This document shows, piece by piece, positions 50,887 through 61,938 of a stretch of DNA of 64,000 bases. Position 1 is the first letter of the stretch. The number at the start of each line of letters is the position of its first letter. Source of the DNA: Epiperipatus broadwayi (taxonomy: Eukaryota; Onychophora; Udeonychophora; Euonychophora; Peripatidae); contig JAQFVV010006839.1 of NCBI GenBank assembly GCA_028023455.1, positions 186,001 to 250,000 on the forward strand, written 5' to 3'. The position numbers and the translations under genes are program-made. Below the pieces are notes generated by a model. It made no database searches and was not told the DNA's origin. It saw nothing but the letters and a program-made list of their open reading frames with translations.

Positions 50887-51630
50887 AATCAAAAACTTGG
50901 TTAAAGAACAAAAATGAAAATAAATTGATTTATAAAAAAAAAAATTCTGCAAAAGAAGAAAATAATATAAACAATAGAAGTAAAAAAAAAAGGCTTTAAA
51001 ATGATATAAAAATAAATAAGCATAAAAAGAATGAATGTAATTAAAATAAAATATCAGAAATTAAATGTCAATTAAAAAGAATAAAAAATCCAGTGGTAAT
51101 CTAAAAATATTTAATTTCAGGAAAATGGATAATTTTATAAATATAATAGAATTTTTAAAAGAAAGTATTTTACAGAATATTTAAAAACCGAAATAACCTT
51201 TTAAATATTTATTTTTAACTTAAATTGCAAATATTTATCAACAGCAGTTGCAGCCCCTCATAAAGAAATATAGCAATTTTAATTTTCAATCCTATTCTTA
51301 AACCTATACATTGATATTGAAATAAAATGTTTACATTCATTATCTACTTTATTTTACAAGAAGCCATTTATTCATTGTTTATTTATCAATATTTTATTTG
51401 CATATGGATTAGTTAAATAAGTTTTTTATTTTGTTTTTTGTACGTCAGAATGTTTATTCTCAAAGCATCCCAAATTATAAATAAATGTTTAAAAAAAAAG
51501 AGAAACTTGCTATAATTTGGACTTCAATTTATACAAGTTATAATAGTTGTGTATTAACTGAAACACACAGATTTATTATATACCTGTGTCTATATATGTA
51601 ATATATAGGGTACATGAGCACAGACTTTCA
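50887..51630. other. AT-rich non-coding stretch
   Basis: Nothing recognisable. Confidence 0.45.
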
Positions 51631-51916
51631 CACGACCGACCACTCTCCACACTATCTCATAACACTGATACACTTGAACACATATATGTCGAAAAGATAA
51701 ATAATCACCAATATACGTATTTCATGCTAAACCAGCAATCATCAGTTGGTCCAGATTACCATCTCCACACATATATGCTATAAGTGCTCAGATATATATT
51801 AAGATAGCCAAATCTCATACTTTCAATGGACAGGCTTCAATCCATTTTATCTTTTCAACATATATGTGTTCAAGTGTATCAGTATTATGAGATAGTGTGG
51901 AGAGTGGTGGGTCATG
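51631..51916. repeat. Foldback repeat with 70-bp near-perfect arms
   Basis: The left arm 51,631-51,699 and right arm 51,847-51,916 are reverse complements with only a few mismatches. They contain CCACTCTCCACACTATCTCA and its complement. The loop is about 148 bp. This is longer and better matched than the other foldback elements in the window, so it is probably more recent. Confidence 0.8.
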
Positions 51917-54065
51917 TAATAGTTGTGTATGTGAATTTGATTGAGATTATCAATTAAGACTTAATTGCCATAAGCCCATTATATTTATTTTGTATAAAAA
52001 TCAAGTTATTTATATTTTTAATTAATCTCTGGAAATTCTAAAACACTAACTTTAAATATGTGTACAGTTATATCAAGATTTGTATAAAAGTATGACAAGA
52101 TATTCTAGATCCTATAATAAGGTTATATGAAATTACAAGATAAAAAATAATATCAAAAAGAATAATATAGAATCAAAATTACTCACTTTGCAACTTGAGC
52201 CAGCAGTTGGTAACATGAGGCATATTTTCTTTAAAATCTACATTTAACATTCAAATAACAGAATGCAGTGCTAAAAGCTAAGTAGAAAAAGGTCAAAGGC
52301 CTTGACTCTTCCAATTTCTGCCTATGAATTTGATGATCATGGTTTTATATGTATTTACAAATTTGGGCATTATTATTTTAAAAGAATCCTATTTGTCGAC
52401 TCTACTTCAAGAATTTGGCAATTAATTATATTTCATAAAATTCTTTCTCTAAGAAACTGTGAGATATATTCCATTGTAAAGTCAATTATTAGAATTCCCT
52501 GAGAGAAGTTAAGTTGTTTATTATTTCTATGAATCAAATGGAAATTTTTAGAAGATTGCATCATCATACAAACTGTAAAAGCAATTGACTTAGCATGAAT
52601 AACCTGGAGCCAGTTCACTCACTATTTGTGTCAAGCTTCACTAATCACAGGAGTTTGAATAAAGAATTTTTTTACTCACTTTAAAAAAAACATTTTCCAA
52701 AATTTAATAAAACTTGGGATTTATATGCCAAATTAGATCACCCCTGATAAGTAACATAACATAATTAGTCTTTAATGTTTCAGTCATGATCGTAAACATG
52801 AACTCTATTTTACAATGTATATTTTACCTTTTGTGCAAATAAAGATTATTTTGAAAAAAAAAAAAAAACTTGATGTATTGTTATTATTATTATTTTATTA
52901 TTCATGTATATTTTTTCTTTGTTCTAGAACTTTTGGAGATAATATATTTATTTACTAGCCAGGTAAAACAACTTTAATAATATTACTCTTATTGATACAT
53001 CTGTGTGCACATACATTACAATGCTAGAGTATATAAACATTTAGATGGCTGTCACTTATTGTATTATTTATTTTTCCATTGATTGGGGAAAAACCAAAGA
53101 GTCTCACAGCTGTATATAATTTAAGTATTGTGAAATTGTAATATCCTTTTTTTTTGTTTCATTCACCAAAAGATTTTATTTTTAATTCTATGAAAAGCTT
53201 TTATGTACCAACATTCATTTATAAAAAGATTTGTAACAGTTCTTTGAGTTGAACACTATGAAATAATTGGAGTCATTAAATTATTAATGGCATTTGTTTA
53301 TTATTGTTTATCAACGATGAAAATAAAATTTGGATGGTTTTTCATTTTATAAGTTTGTACTAATTATTTTATACATTCTTTTATATCAATCACATTAAGA
53401 TTAATATTATTTCAACTCTCAAGATCATTAATTATTTTCATTTTAAATATATTTTGAGTTAATAAAATACCCTTTAATTTTAGATATACATTATTACAGA
53501 ATGTCTTTTTTGATTATCATTTATCAATAATTTTACAGATTCTGTAAACAGTAGTTGCATTCAATTAAATTTGGATAGAATATTAAGAGTGTCTCAATAT
53601 GGAAGTTCATACTATTGAAAATTGACACTTGAACTTAACGAACATCTCTTTTACCCATCTGTACCATTATAATTTTGGTGCATCTAATGTGCAGTTTGAA
53701 AATAATTGTTCGTCTAAATTGATTTATTGACATGTGAATTAAGAGTGAATTCTTCACACATAATATAAAATTTTATATCATAAACAATATTTTTTAATAT
53801 ATATATATATTCATCTTACTAGGACAAAATAAATAGTTATATATGTATATTTTATTTTGAAAGAAATAGAAATATATAGCATTCTACTGTATATGCATGT
53901 TACTTGTTTTACTTATAGGCAGTAAAAGGAAGGAAGACAGATCTTGGACAACTATGTTATGACAATAGATTTATTAAAAAAAATTGTTATTATACATAAT
54001 ATTGTCTTTTATTAACAATCTAGTACTATGAATGAAACTAACCTAGATTTATTAAGTGAGTGTAA
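51917..54065. other. AT-rich non-coding stretch
   Basis: One weak exon-like block lies at 52,928-52,962: a long pyrimidine tract ending TTCTAG upstream and AG/GTAAAA downstream. It is only 35 nt long and AT-rich, so it is not called as a gene. Confidence 0.35.
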
Positions 54066-54716
54066 TCTTTGTTTTCAGAAATTATGAAAATATTCAAGAA
54101 ATTGAAAGCAGAAATACAAGATAATTCTAGATTAGAGACAAAATTAGAAGTAAGATTAACTGTAAAAAATCTAAAAACAATTACGAGAAATTGGAAGCAA
54201 AATTAGAAGAGGTATGAGCTGAATATTTGAATTTATGGGAGTTGAATTAAGATTGAATGTATAACCTTAAAAGGAAAAATTAAAGAATCAAAAGAAGAAA
54301 TTAGAATAGAAATTCATAAGATGAATAAACAATTCTAGGAATCTCAACATGAATGTCAGGGATTCCAAAACAAGTTATAAAAGAGTTTAAAAATTTTAAG
54401 ATAGTAATGGAATGTTTATTCCAAATGTTATGCAAGGAATGGGATGTAAAATTTGAAAATGTTGTTAAAGTTCAAGCAGACAAAATAATTGTCAATGCAA
54501 GAGTATTACTTACAAATTACTAATGAAATAAAAGATAAGTAATTAGTACAAATATATGAAAAGATTTAGACAGTATCTAGGACAGTTATAAATAAATTTC
54601 AGGAGATGGGATGTCAATTGGATAAACTCAATACTCAAATTAATGAAGTTGCTAACAGAGTTACCAATGATGAATTAAAACAAATAATGAAAAGAGGAGG
54701 TGGTCACTTAATGAAA
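54066..54716 (+). pseudogene. Gypsy relic, 5' (gag coiled-coil) part
   Basis: Lys/Glu/Asn-rich broken frames, such as MKIFKKLKAEIQDN near 54,085 and LDKLNTQINEVANRVTNDEL near 54,615, look like the coiled-coil N-terminal part of a gag. The strand and order agree with the continuation at 61,939. An acceptor-like TTTTCAG precedes the first segment. The relic is cut at 54,716 by the nested insertion. Confidence 0.45.
54703..54716. other. 14-bp target-site duplication, left copy
   Basis: GTCACTTAATGAAA is repeated exactly at 61,939-61,952, flanking the whole nested insertion. Confidence 0.8.
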
Positions 54717-54880
54717 TTTTATTATTCTTCTTTCTTTTCTTATGTATTGATTTCTATTTCTACATATAATATTTACAACTTTTTAAAACACTTTAACAAT
54801 ACTAGTTTTTATATCAAAACTTTATTTGAACAGTTTCAACTTCATGCAGTCATCATCAGGGCTGCAATATTCAAATATAT
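54717..54880 (-). mobile_element. PLE-like foldback fragment, left part
   Basis: The segment 54,763-54,825 is the inverse of 61,865-61,935, so the pre-insertion element was a small foldback of about 365 bp. On the minus strand it reads CTGATGA, a short spacer, then GAAAC, followed by AATAAAGTTTTGA. This is the order of the hammerhead motif found in Penelope-like terminal repeats. Assignment to PLE rests only on that motif and the foldback arrangement. Confidence 0.45.
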
Positions 54881-55663
54881 TATACCGAGACAAAGTCGGT
54901 ATATGTAAACACACACACACTCAAGCAATGTAAAATACTCTATTTTATTTTCTTACAACTTATGATAAAAAATAGATATAGTTTTCTTTCCATACTTTCT
55001 AAAATACACTTGTAAAATAAAATATTAATATGTCTAATTAAATAGTTTAAGGCTTTAACATAATTTACTAAAATAATATTCTCTAAAAATGAAAAATAAT
55101 ATGCCATTATAAATATCAATAAATAATTTATACTTGTATATGCCGCGGGGGTAACTAAAAAGGGATATTTTAAATTATAATTGTAGTAAAAGTAAAAGCT
55201 TATAGAAATGATTTTGAGAAAGATTAAATGCTCGACTTTTAAGCTAATGTAAATTACATTGTTCTCGTAAGACACGCACACACGTATGCATCCAAGGTGT
55301 GAATGAATATAAGTTTGTTAACTGAGATTGCAATATGAGATTGCCTAAACATATGATTGCCTTAAGCACATGGATTGAGTTGGACACGGACCCCAACGAC
55401 AACTCTAAGAACATGGAACTCTGGGGGGAGATTCGATCCTCAGATAAGATCCAACCCATATAAATATCAAGCAAAATCTAAAGATGTCAGTTAAAAAAAA
55501 TTAAAAAGTTAAATTGTCATTTTTTCAAATTTTCAAATTCCTTTTATTCAGTTCAAGTCAAATTTCAATTTAATTCAACGTAAAAATTTCCTTCAAATAA
55601 AAAATCTTTTTATTTCGTTTGTGCTATCCGTATTCAAGATGATCGCTGTGAAATTAATATCTA

Positions 55664-55717
55664 GAGCGTCGATTGTCATGAGGGGCTAGGAAACCCTTCA
55701 GTGATTGATCGACGCTC
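55664..55717 (+). other. Long hairpin in the element 2 LTR
   Basis: A perfect 10-bp outer stem (GAGCGTCGAT/ATCGACGCTC) encloses an internal loop. A second stem (TGAGGGG/CCCTTCA, one G-T pair) closes an 8-base loop. The structure is identical in the 3' LTR at 60,277-60,330. It may act in packaging, dimerisation or RNA 3' processing. It is not a hammerhead. Confidence 0.6.
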
Positions 55718-56529
55718 CGCCACCAGAACATCTCCGTCGCTATGAATACTTAATAATATTACCATCTGAAATTAGTGCTCCAACCATTCCAATAATGTTC
55801 CGTGAAATATATGAATCGTCCATACTTATTACGCTCAACTTTCAAAGAAAGGAATCATTCCATTATGGAAAACATCATCTCCCATGTTCAAACCATCACT
55901 TACTTAGAAGCAGCGGAAGACTAAGCCAAAATCCTAGGTAAACACTTTTATTTTTTTATGCTTTCATTCATTCCATACGTAAACTTTTAAAAAGGCAATC
56001 TCATAATTAACTAACTTTGATTTTCGTAAATTAAACTATAAAATGTTCCGTAATTCATTATATTTAAAACTTATTATTGTAACTTATTATTGTAATCTCA
56101 ACCTTCGTAAAATCAAACACTATGCAATCCCTCAAATTTAAAACTCAGGACTTTCAAATATGAACTTTGACCCTAATTATTATTTTATAAGTTATAACAC
56201 TTACCTTCAAAATCTAAAATGAAATTTATATTCTACCATCCATATTTTATGATATTTAATATGTTCTTTTCTGTGCAAGTGCGTAAATGCGTGTGTGTGC
56301 GTGTAAATAAAACTTTTAATCAATATTGCTTTTTTTTTATATTCAATAAATTTGTTCAGTATTTAAACAAGTCGAGCATTTCTCAAATCATTTCCTATAA
56401 TTAAATCTTTATTTTATATTTTCGTTTTGATTATTAATAAAGTTATCATTTATTCATATAATTAATTATATTACTTTAGATTTATCTTTCTTAACCTTTG
56501 TTTCTTTTTTTTTTAAAATGTCATTTACA

Positions 56530-56555
56530 AACATCGTGCCGTAAGTCACGATGTT
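56530..56555 (+). other. 9-bp hairpin with GTAAGT in the loop
   Basis: AACATCGTG/CACGATGTT is perfect, with loop CCGTAAGT. The loop contains a consensus splice-donor hexamer, so folding could mask or present it. Identical in the 3' LTR at 61,142-61,167. Confidence 0.5.
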
Positions 56556-57129
56556 TATTTATTTATTCCGTAGTTAAGATAGATTTAAGATTTGGGAGGG
56601 CCTATTATAAAAAATATAAATAAATGTCAATAAATTATAAGTAAAGCTGGAGTAAATAATTCTACCGGACGGTATGATATGGGGGGATGATCTTATAGCT
56701 TCTAATTGTTTTGAGACATAAACGAATTATCGTATTGGTTCCAAATAACCAATGACCAGGTCCAATGCTTGGATCGACCTATTAATCAATCAAGCGTCTT
56801 ATCCATTAGTTAATATAGCGTCTTTTACCAGAAGAGTAATTTAGAAATAATTACATCGCGACCCTGAGTGACCCTATTGGTCCATGCTGGGAGTTTGAGC
56901 TTGTGGGCGGGATTAGACTTCGAAATCGTTTTGATATGACGTAAGGTGATGCGAGAAGTTAAATTGTAATTAAATCATCGTATCTGGTGCCCCCTTGTAT
57001 TGATAGTGAACAGTTATCGATATAAGAAAATAAATAAAGCTTTACGCTATGTCATGTTTGTTTCGGAGCTCTCGATCTCTTTTAGGAACGTACGGATGGG
57101 TAAAGATAAATAGACCGTACGGTAACAAT

Positions 57130-57149
57130 TGGCGCTTCCAACGTGAGGC
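57130..57149 (+). other. Element 2 primer-binding site, tRNA-Lys type
   Basis: TGGCGCTTCCAACGTGAGGC follows the LTR end directly. It matches the Lys(1,2)-type site TGGCGCCCAACGTGGGGC apart from a two-base insertion and two substitutions. Confidence 0.7.
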
Positions 57150-57548
57150 TAATACAAATGACGCTTCCAAACGTGAAGTTAATACAAATAATGTTTTAGA
57201 GAAGCAAATCAAAATATTAGCCAAAAGCGGCCGAACCTCGTAAAGGACGCAAAAATTTTTTCATGTAAACAAAAACTTTGGACGAATACAAAGGGAGAAA
57301 AGGGAAAATAATAAACGGAACAAAATACAGCGATTCATAATATCGCAAACCTTTTAATAAAACATTTGGAGCCGGAGCGAAATAAAAAAAAAAAAAAAAC
57401 ATAGCGGGAGATAGAGGCGCGGACGTCGATTAATCACTTTTATCATAAATAAATAAATAAAGAAATAAAATAATCACGTTCCTGTAAGCATCCACAAAAA
57501 GTTATAACAGTTTAGATATAAATAAAGAAAGAAAAAATCTTTTATCAA
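57150..57548 (+). other. Element 2 gag leader (untranslated)
   Basis: About 400 bp of purine-rich leader. A second imperfect copy of the primer-binding-like sequence (ACGCTTCCAAACGTGAAG) occurs at about 57,161, suggesting a local duplication. No splice acceptor is obvious. Confidence 0.5.
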
Positions 57549-58622
57549 ATGGACAGCAATAACGATACTGCGTGGGAGGAGACAGGGGAAAGCCCTATAA
57601 CATTCAAGAAGAGAGAGGTTAAAGAAGAGACCGAATCAGACATAAAAATACTCATAAGAATGATGAGCCAAATGATGATAGAGATGAGGGAAGATAGGGA
57701 AGAAAGAAGGAGAGAGAGAAAGGAGGATAGAGAGGAACTCATTAGGGAGATACGAAAAATAATGAAGGGAGACACAGGAGAGTCAGAGGAGGAGGAGAGC
57801 AAAGAGGAAATAAAGACCGACGAAATAAAGACTGAAATCACCGCAATAAAGGTAGAGATCGGCACAGCAAAAGCCGAGATAGAAGAAGCAAAGGCGAAAT
57901 TGGAGGACGTAAGACAAAAGGTGGACGCGATAGATAGAAAGATAGAAGGAATCGAGCCACAACAGAACATACCGAGAGAGATTATGGCCGAACGTCTGGA
58001 GGAATTGGAAAGGAAATTCGATCGGAGAATAAATGTGCGGGAACCGAGCCAGTCGTGGGCCGAAAGGCAAATAAAAATTGAAATCTTCAGGGCAGGTGAA
58101 AACGAGAGTCCGATGGACCACGTGGAGAGCGCACGGAACCTGTTCTCTGAGCCCTCTAAGCCGGAGCCGGACAAAATCAATATTGCCAGCACATACCTGC
58201 AAGGGCCAGCTAGAGATTGGTGGCGAACGATCGAGTTTAAACCTAGATCATTCGTGGAATATCGAGAAGAGATCCTACGAAGCTTTTGGAATGCCACCAG
58301 ACAAGAGGGGATCTACTTCCACATCACCAATGAAAAGTACGGGTTCAAACCTACCGAGACGATAACCCAGTTCTATTACAGGCAGGTGGCCGGCCTCCAG
58401 CAGCTGCCAGCGTATCACATGACGGAAGAGCAAATCATCTCGATCATCCGACACAACATGCCAACAGACATCAGGCGGATGATGATAAGCCGGGATGACA
58501 AGGGCATCCACGAGATGGGGGATGCCATAGCCAAGTTCGAGCGAGCGGAAGGACGGGGAAGGCAGATAGAGAGGCCGAGACAAGAACCAGATAGGAGAAA
58601 GCTACCACCAGATCGATACTAA
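57549..58622 (+). CDS. gag: Element 2 Gag, intact (357 aa)
   Basis: A full open frame from ATG 57,549 to a stop at 58,620-58,622. Residues 1-165 are highly charged, with heptad-like Glu/Lys/Ile spacing and two helical stretches (about 30-70 and 90-165), suggesting a coiled coil for assembly. From residue 176 (IEIFRAGENESPMDHV) to about 330 it matches the Ty3/gypsy-type retrotransposon gag capsid domain, including GPARDWWR near residue 219 and a downstream MPTDIRRMM helix. It ends after a basic tail (RRKLPPDRY) with no CCHC zinc knuckle. It should form capsid-like particles and bind its RNA through the basic tail. Codon use is much less AT-rich than the surroundings, as expected for a young mobile gene. 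No pol follows. Confidence 0.8.
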   Translation: MDSNNDTAWEETGESPITFKKREVKEETESDIKILIRMMSQMMIEMREDREERRRERKEDREELIREIRKIMKGDTGESEEEESKEEIKTDEIKTEITAIKVEIGTAKAEIEEAKAKLEDVRQKVDAIDRKIEGIEPQQNIPREIMAERLEELERKFDRRINVREPSQSWAERQIKIEIFRAGENESPMDHVESARNLFSEPSKPEPDKINIASTYLQGPARDWWRTIEFKPRSFVEYREEILRSFWNATRQEGIYFHITNEKYGFKPTETITQFYYRQVAGLQQLPAYHMTEEQIISIIRHNMPTDIRRMMISRDDKGIHEMGDAIAKFERAEGRGRQIERPRQEPDRRKLPPDRY

Positions 58623-59475
58623 TGAAAATTTAGGCTAAAAACACGCTGACGAACACGGATTTGCCAAAGGAATACGATTACCGGAGCACGATTTATAAAC
58701 AACTGGAACTGAAGGAAAATGACCTCGGACCGGAAAGGACCTACACGTCGCATCACATCATACAATAACAAGGGGGGAAGGGGGGTTAATAAAGCATCTT
58801 TTCAATCAAAGCCGACCGCAGATAACTAAACACGAAAGGAAACTATTCGAGATAAATAAGTCAACATTTCTGAAAGCCATTTTAAATAAGTCAATATTCC
58901 TGAAAGCCATTTTAGATCAAAGAACGTCGCCCGACTTCAACTAGACCACCTAAAGAAAGAAAGAAAAGCCGGATCACGAGAGTGCACTATTATTGTTCCT
59001 TCCCTCACTATTTACCATTGTGTTAGGAGGTACAGAGCTCGGATATTTCGAATGCTTATTGTACTATAAAAGATTATTCGCTACCTCGTACATGTTGTCG
59101 TTTTTTGCAGAGGGGACTTCGGAAAGGTCCATCCCCCTGCCTTCCATTAGATAGGCCGTAAGAGAATGCCTATATGTTCGTAACCTTGCATCGCGGGACT
59201 TCGGAAATGTCCATCCCCATGCCAACCTTCCACCCAGGGTGCCTGTACCAGATTGGGCAAGATATACCAATTATGGCACGCCGAGTTTAGTTCGTAGATG
59301 TCAATCCGAGCCTGACCACATGACCTGCCACTTCGTTTTCTTTATGTGAGGGGAAGTCGAACTGTATGATAGTCGGCTTACACGGAGCGGGGTAAAGAAA
59401 GAGAGATAGAAAGAAAATAAATAATTTTATTGTGAAAAAATTAAAATGCCAAACCTCACATTTTAATTTTTTTTG
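58623..59475 (+). other. Element 2 pol-less 3' interior
   Basis: No catalytic motif of protease, RT or integrase is present. A short tandem duplication (AATAAGTCAA...CTGAAAGCCATTTTA) lies at about 58,855-58,915. Two near-identical small hairpins (GGAC-TTCGG...-GTCC, each followed by ATCCCC) lie at 59,114-59,130 and 59,196-59,212. Confidence 0.6.
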
Positions 59476-59482
59476 GACGGAT

Positions 59483-59492
59483 CGCGGGGATA
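59483..59492 (+). other. Element 2 polypurine tract
   Basis: CGCGGGGATA directly precedes the 3' LTR start. The GGGGA core is the expected priming site for plus-strand synthesis. Confidence 0.55.
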
Positions 59493-61737
59493 TATACCGA
59501 GACAAAGTCGGTATATGTAAACACACACACACTCAAGCAATGTAAAATACTCTATTTTATTTTCTTACAACTTATGATAAAAAATAGATATAGTTTTCTT
59601 TCCATACTTTCTAAAATACACTTGTAAAATAAAATATTAATATGTCTAATTAAATAGTTTAAGGCTTTAACATAATTTACTAAAATAATATTCTCTAAAA
59701 TGAAAAAATAATATGCCATTATAAATATCAATAAATAATTTATACTTGTATATGCCGCGGGGGTAATTAAAAAGGGATTTATTTTAAATTATAATTGTAG
59801 TAAAAGTAAAAGCTTATAGAAATGATTTTGAGAAAGATTAAATGCTCGACTTCTAAGCTAATGTAAATTACATTGTTCTCGTAAGACACGCACACACGTA
59901 TGCATCCAAGGTGTGAATGAATATAAGTTTGTTAACTGAGATTGCAATATGAGATTGCCTAAACATAAGATTGCCTTAAGCACATGGATTGAGTAGGACA
60001 CGGACCCCAACGACAACTCTAAGAACATGGAACTCTGGGGGGAGATTCGATCCTCAGATAAGATCCAACCCATATAAATATCAAGCAAAATCTAAAGATG
60101 TCAGTTAAAAAGTTAAAAAGTTAAATTGTCATTTTTTTCAAATTTTCAAATTCCTTTTATTCAGTTCAAGTCAAATTTCAATTTAATTCAACGTAAAAAT
60201 TTCCTTCAAATAAAAAATCTTTTTATTTCGTTTGTGCTATCCGTATTCAAGATGATCGCTGTGAAATTAATATCTAGAGCGTCGATTGTCATGAGGGGCT
60301 AGGAAACCCTTCAGTGATTGATCGACGCTCCGCCACCAGAACATCTCCGTCACTATGAATACTTAATAATATTACCATCTGAAATTAGTGCTCCAACCAT
60401 TCCAATAATGTTCCGTGAAATATATGAATCGTCCATACTTATTAAGCTCAACTTTCAAAGAAAGGAATCATTCCATTATGGAAAACATCATCTCCCATGT
60501 TCAAACCATCATTCACTTAGAAGCAGCGGAAGACTAAGCCAAAATCCTAGGTAAACACTTTATTTTTTATGCTTTCATTCATTCCATACGTAAACTTTTA
60601 AAAAGGCAATCTCATAAGTAACTAACTTTGATTTTCGTAAATTAAACTATAAACTGTTCCGTAATTCATTATATTTAAAACTTATTATTGTAACTTATTA
60701 TGGTAATCTCAACCTTCGTAAAATCAAACACTATGCAATCCCTCAAATTTAAAACTCAGGACTTTTCAAATATGAACTTTGACCCTAATTATTATCTTAT
60801 AAGTTAGAACACTTACCTTCACAATATAAGAGGAAATTTATATTTTTATCATCCATATTTTATGATATTTAATATGTTCTTTTCTGTGCAAGTGCATAAA
60901 TGCGTGTGTGTGCGTGTAAATAAAACTTTTAATCAATGTTGCTTTTTTTTATATTTAATAAATTTGTTCAGTATTTAAACAAGTCGAGCATTTCTCAAAT
61001 CATTTCCTATAATTAAATCTTTATTTTATATTTTCGTTTTGATTATTAATAAAGTTATCATTTATTCATATAATTAATTATATTACTTTAGATTTATCTT
61101 TCTTAACCTTTGTTTCTTTTTTTTTAAAAATGTCATTTACAAACATCGTGCCGTAAGTCACGATGTTTATTTATTTATTCCGTAGTTAAGATAGATTTAA
61201 GATTTGGGAGGGCCTATTATAAAAAATATAAATAAATGTCAATAAATTATAAGTAAAGCAGGAGTAAATAATTCTACCGGACGGTATGATATGGGGGGAT
61301 GATCTTATAGCTTCTAATTGTTTTGAGACATAAACGAATTATCGTATTGGTTCCAAATAACCAATGACCAGGTCCAATGCTTGGATCGACCTATTAATCA
61401 ATCAAGCATCTTATCCATTAGTTAATATAGCGTCTTTTACCAGAAGAGTAATTTAGAAATAATTACATCACGACCCTGAGTGACCCTATTGGTCCATGCT
61501 GGGAGTTTGAGCTTGTGGGCGGGATTAGACTTCGAAATCGTTTTGATATGACGTAAGGTGATGCGAGAAGTTAAATTGTAATTAAATCATCGTATCTGGC
61601 GCCCCCTTGTATTGATAGTGAACAGTTATCGATATAAGAAAATAAATAAAGCTTTACGCTATGTCATGTTTGTTTCGGAGCTCTCGATCTCTTTTAGGAA
61701 CGTACGGATAAAGTTAAATAGACCGTACGGTAACAAT
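59493..61737 (+). repeat. Element 2, 3' LTR
   Basis: It matches the 5' LTR from TATACCGA to GGTAACAAT, with a small number of substitutions and short length differences in A/T runs. All four hairpins and the splice-donor-like site are kept. Confidence 0.9.
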
Positions 61738-61938
61738 ATATATATATATAACTGAATAATCTTTTACTTATGCATATTCATATACATAATTAAATACACA
61801 AATAAAACATACATTTAAAACCATTATAAATAATTATTTCCCATTTTATTACTTTACACGGTCAAAACTTAGAATAAAGTTTTGATATAAAAATTAGTAT
61901 AGTTAAAGTGTTTAAGAAAGTTGTAAATGATATGATAT
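61738..61938 (+). mobile_element. PLE-like foldback fragment, right part
   Basis: It begins with (AT)n at the element 2 boundary and contains the arm 61,865-61,935, the inverse of 54,763-54,825. It ends at the second copy of the 14-bp target duplication. Confidence 0.5.

Larger units (their letters stand above)
54881..57129 (+). repeat. Element 2, 5' LTR
   Basis: It starts TATACCGA, which forms a perfect 8-bp inverted repeat with TCGGTATA across a 7-base loop. It ends GGTAACAAT directly before the primer-binding site. Three further hairpins lie at 55,664-55,717, 56,530-56,555 and 57,087-57,120. A splice-donor-like CCTAG/GTAAAC occurs at about 55,938. A 78-codon frame (55,705-55,941) recurs in the 3' LTR with few changes, but shows no domain. 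Confidence 0.9.
54881..61737 (+). mobile_element. LTR retrotransposon 2: intact gag, no pol, 2.25-kb LTRs
   Basis: Direct repeats of about 2.25 kb (54,881-57,129 and 59,493-61,737) differ by roughly one base per hundred by eye, so the insertion is young. The interior of about 2.36 kb has a Lys-type primer-binding site, a 357-codon gag and a purine tract before the right LTR. No protease, RT, RNase H or integrase motif exists in any frame. The flanks read ATAT on both sides, compatible with a short target duplication, but the local AT repeat makes this uncertain. It sits inside the foldback fragment 54,717-61,938. Confidence 0.9.

Noticed and set aside
52928-52962. Third exon of the candidate gene
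   Set aside because: Splice sites are plausible, but reading from exon 2 reaches a stop within the block, and the composition is AT-rich.
55664-55717. Hammerhead ribozyme in the LTR hairpin
   Set aside because: It contains a GAAAC and a TGAGG but no CTGATGA core in the right order on either strand.
55705-55941. 78-codon frame kept in both element 2 LTRs
   Set aside because: Recent LTR duplication explains the conservation; no domain or selective signature is visible, so it is mentioned only within the LTR.
57545-58297. 250-codon minus-strand frame
   Set aside because: Antisense shadow of the element 2 gag; its Ser/Ile/Leu richness reflects the Glu/Lys/Ile codons on the other strand.
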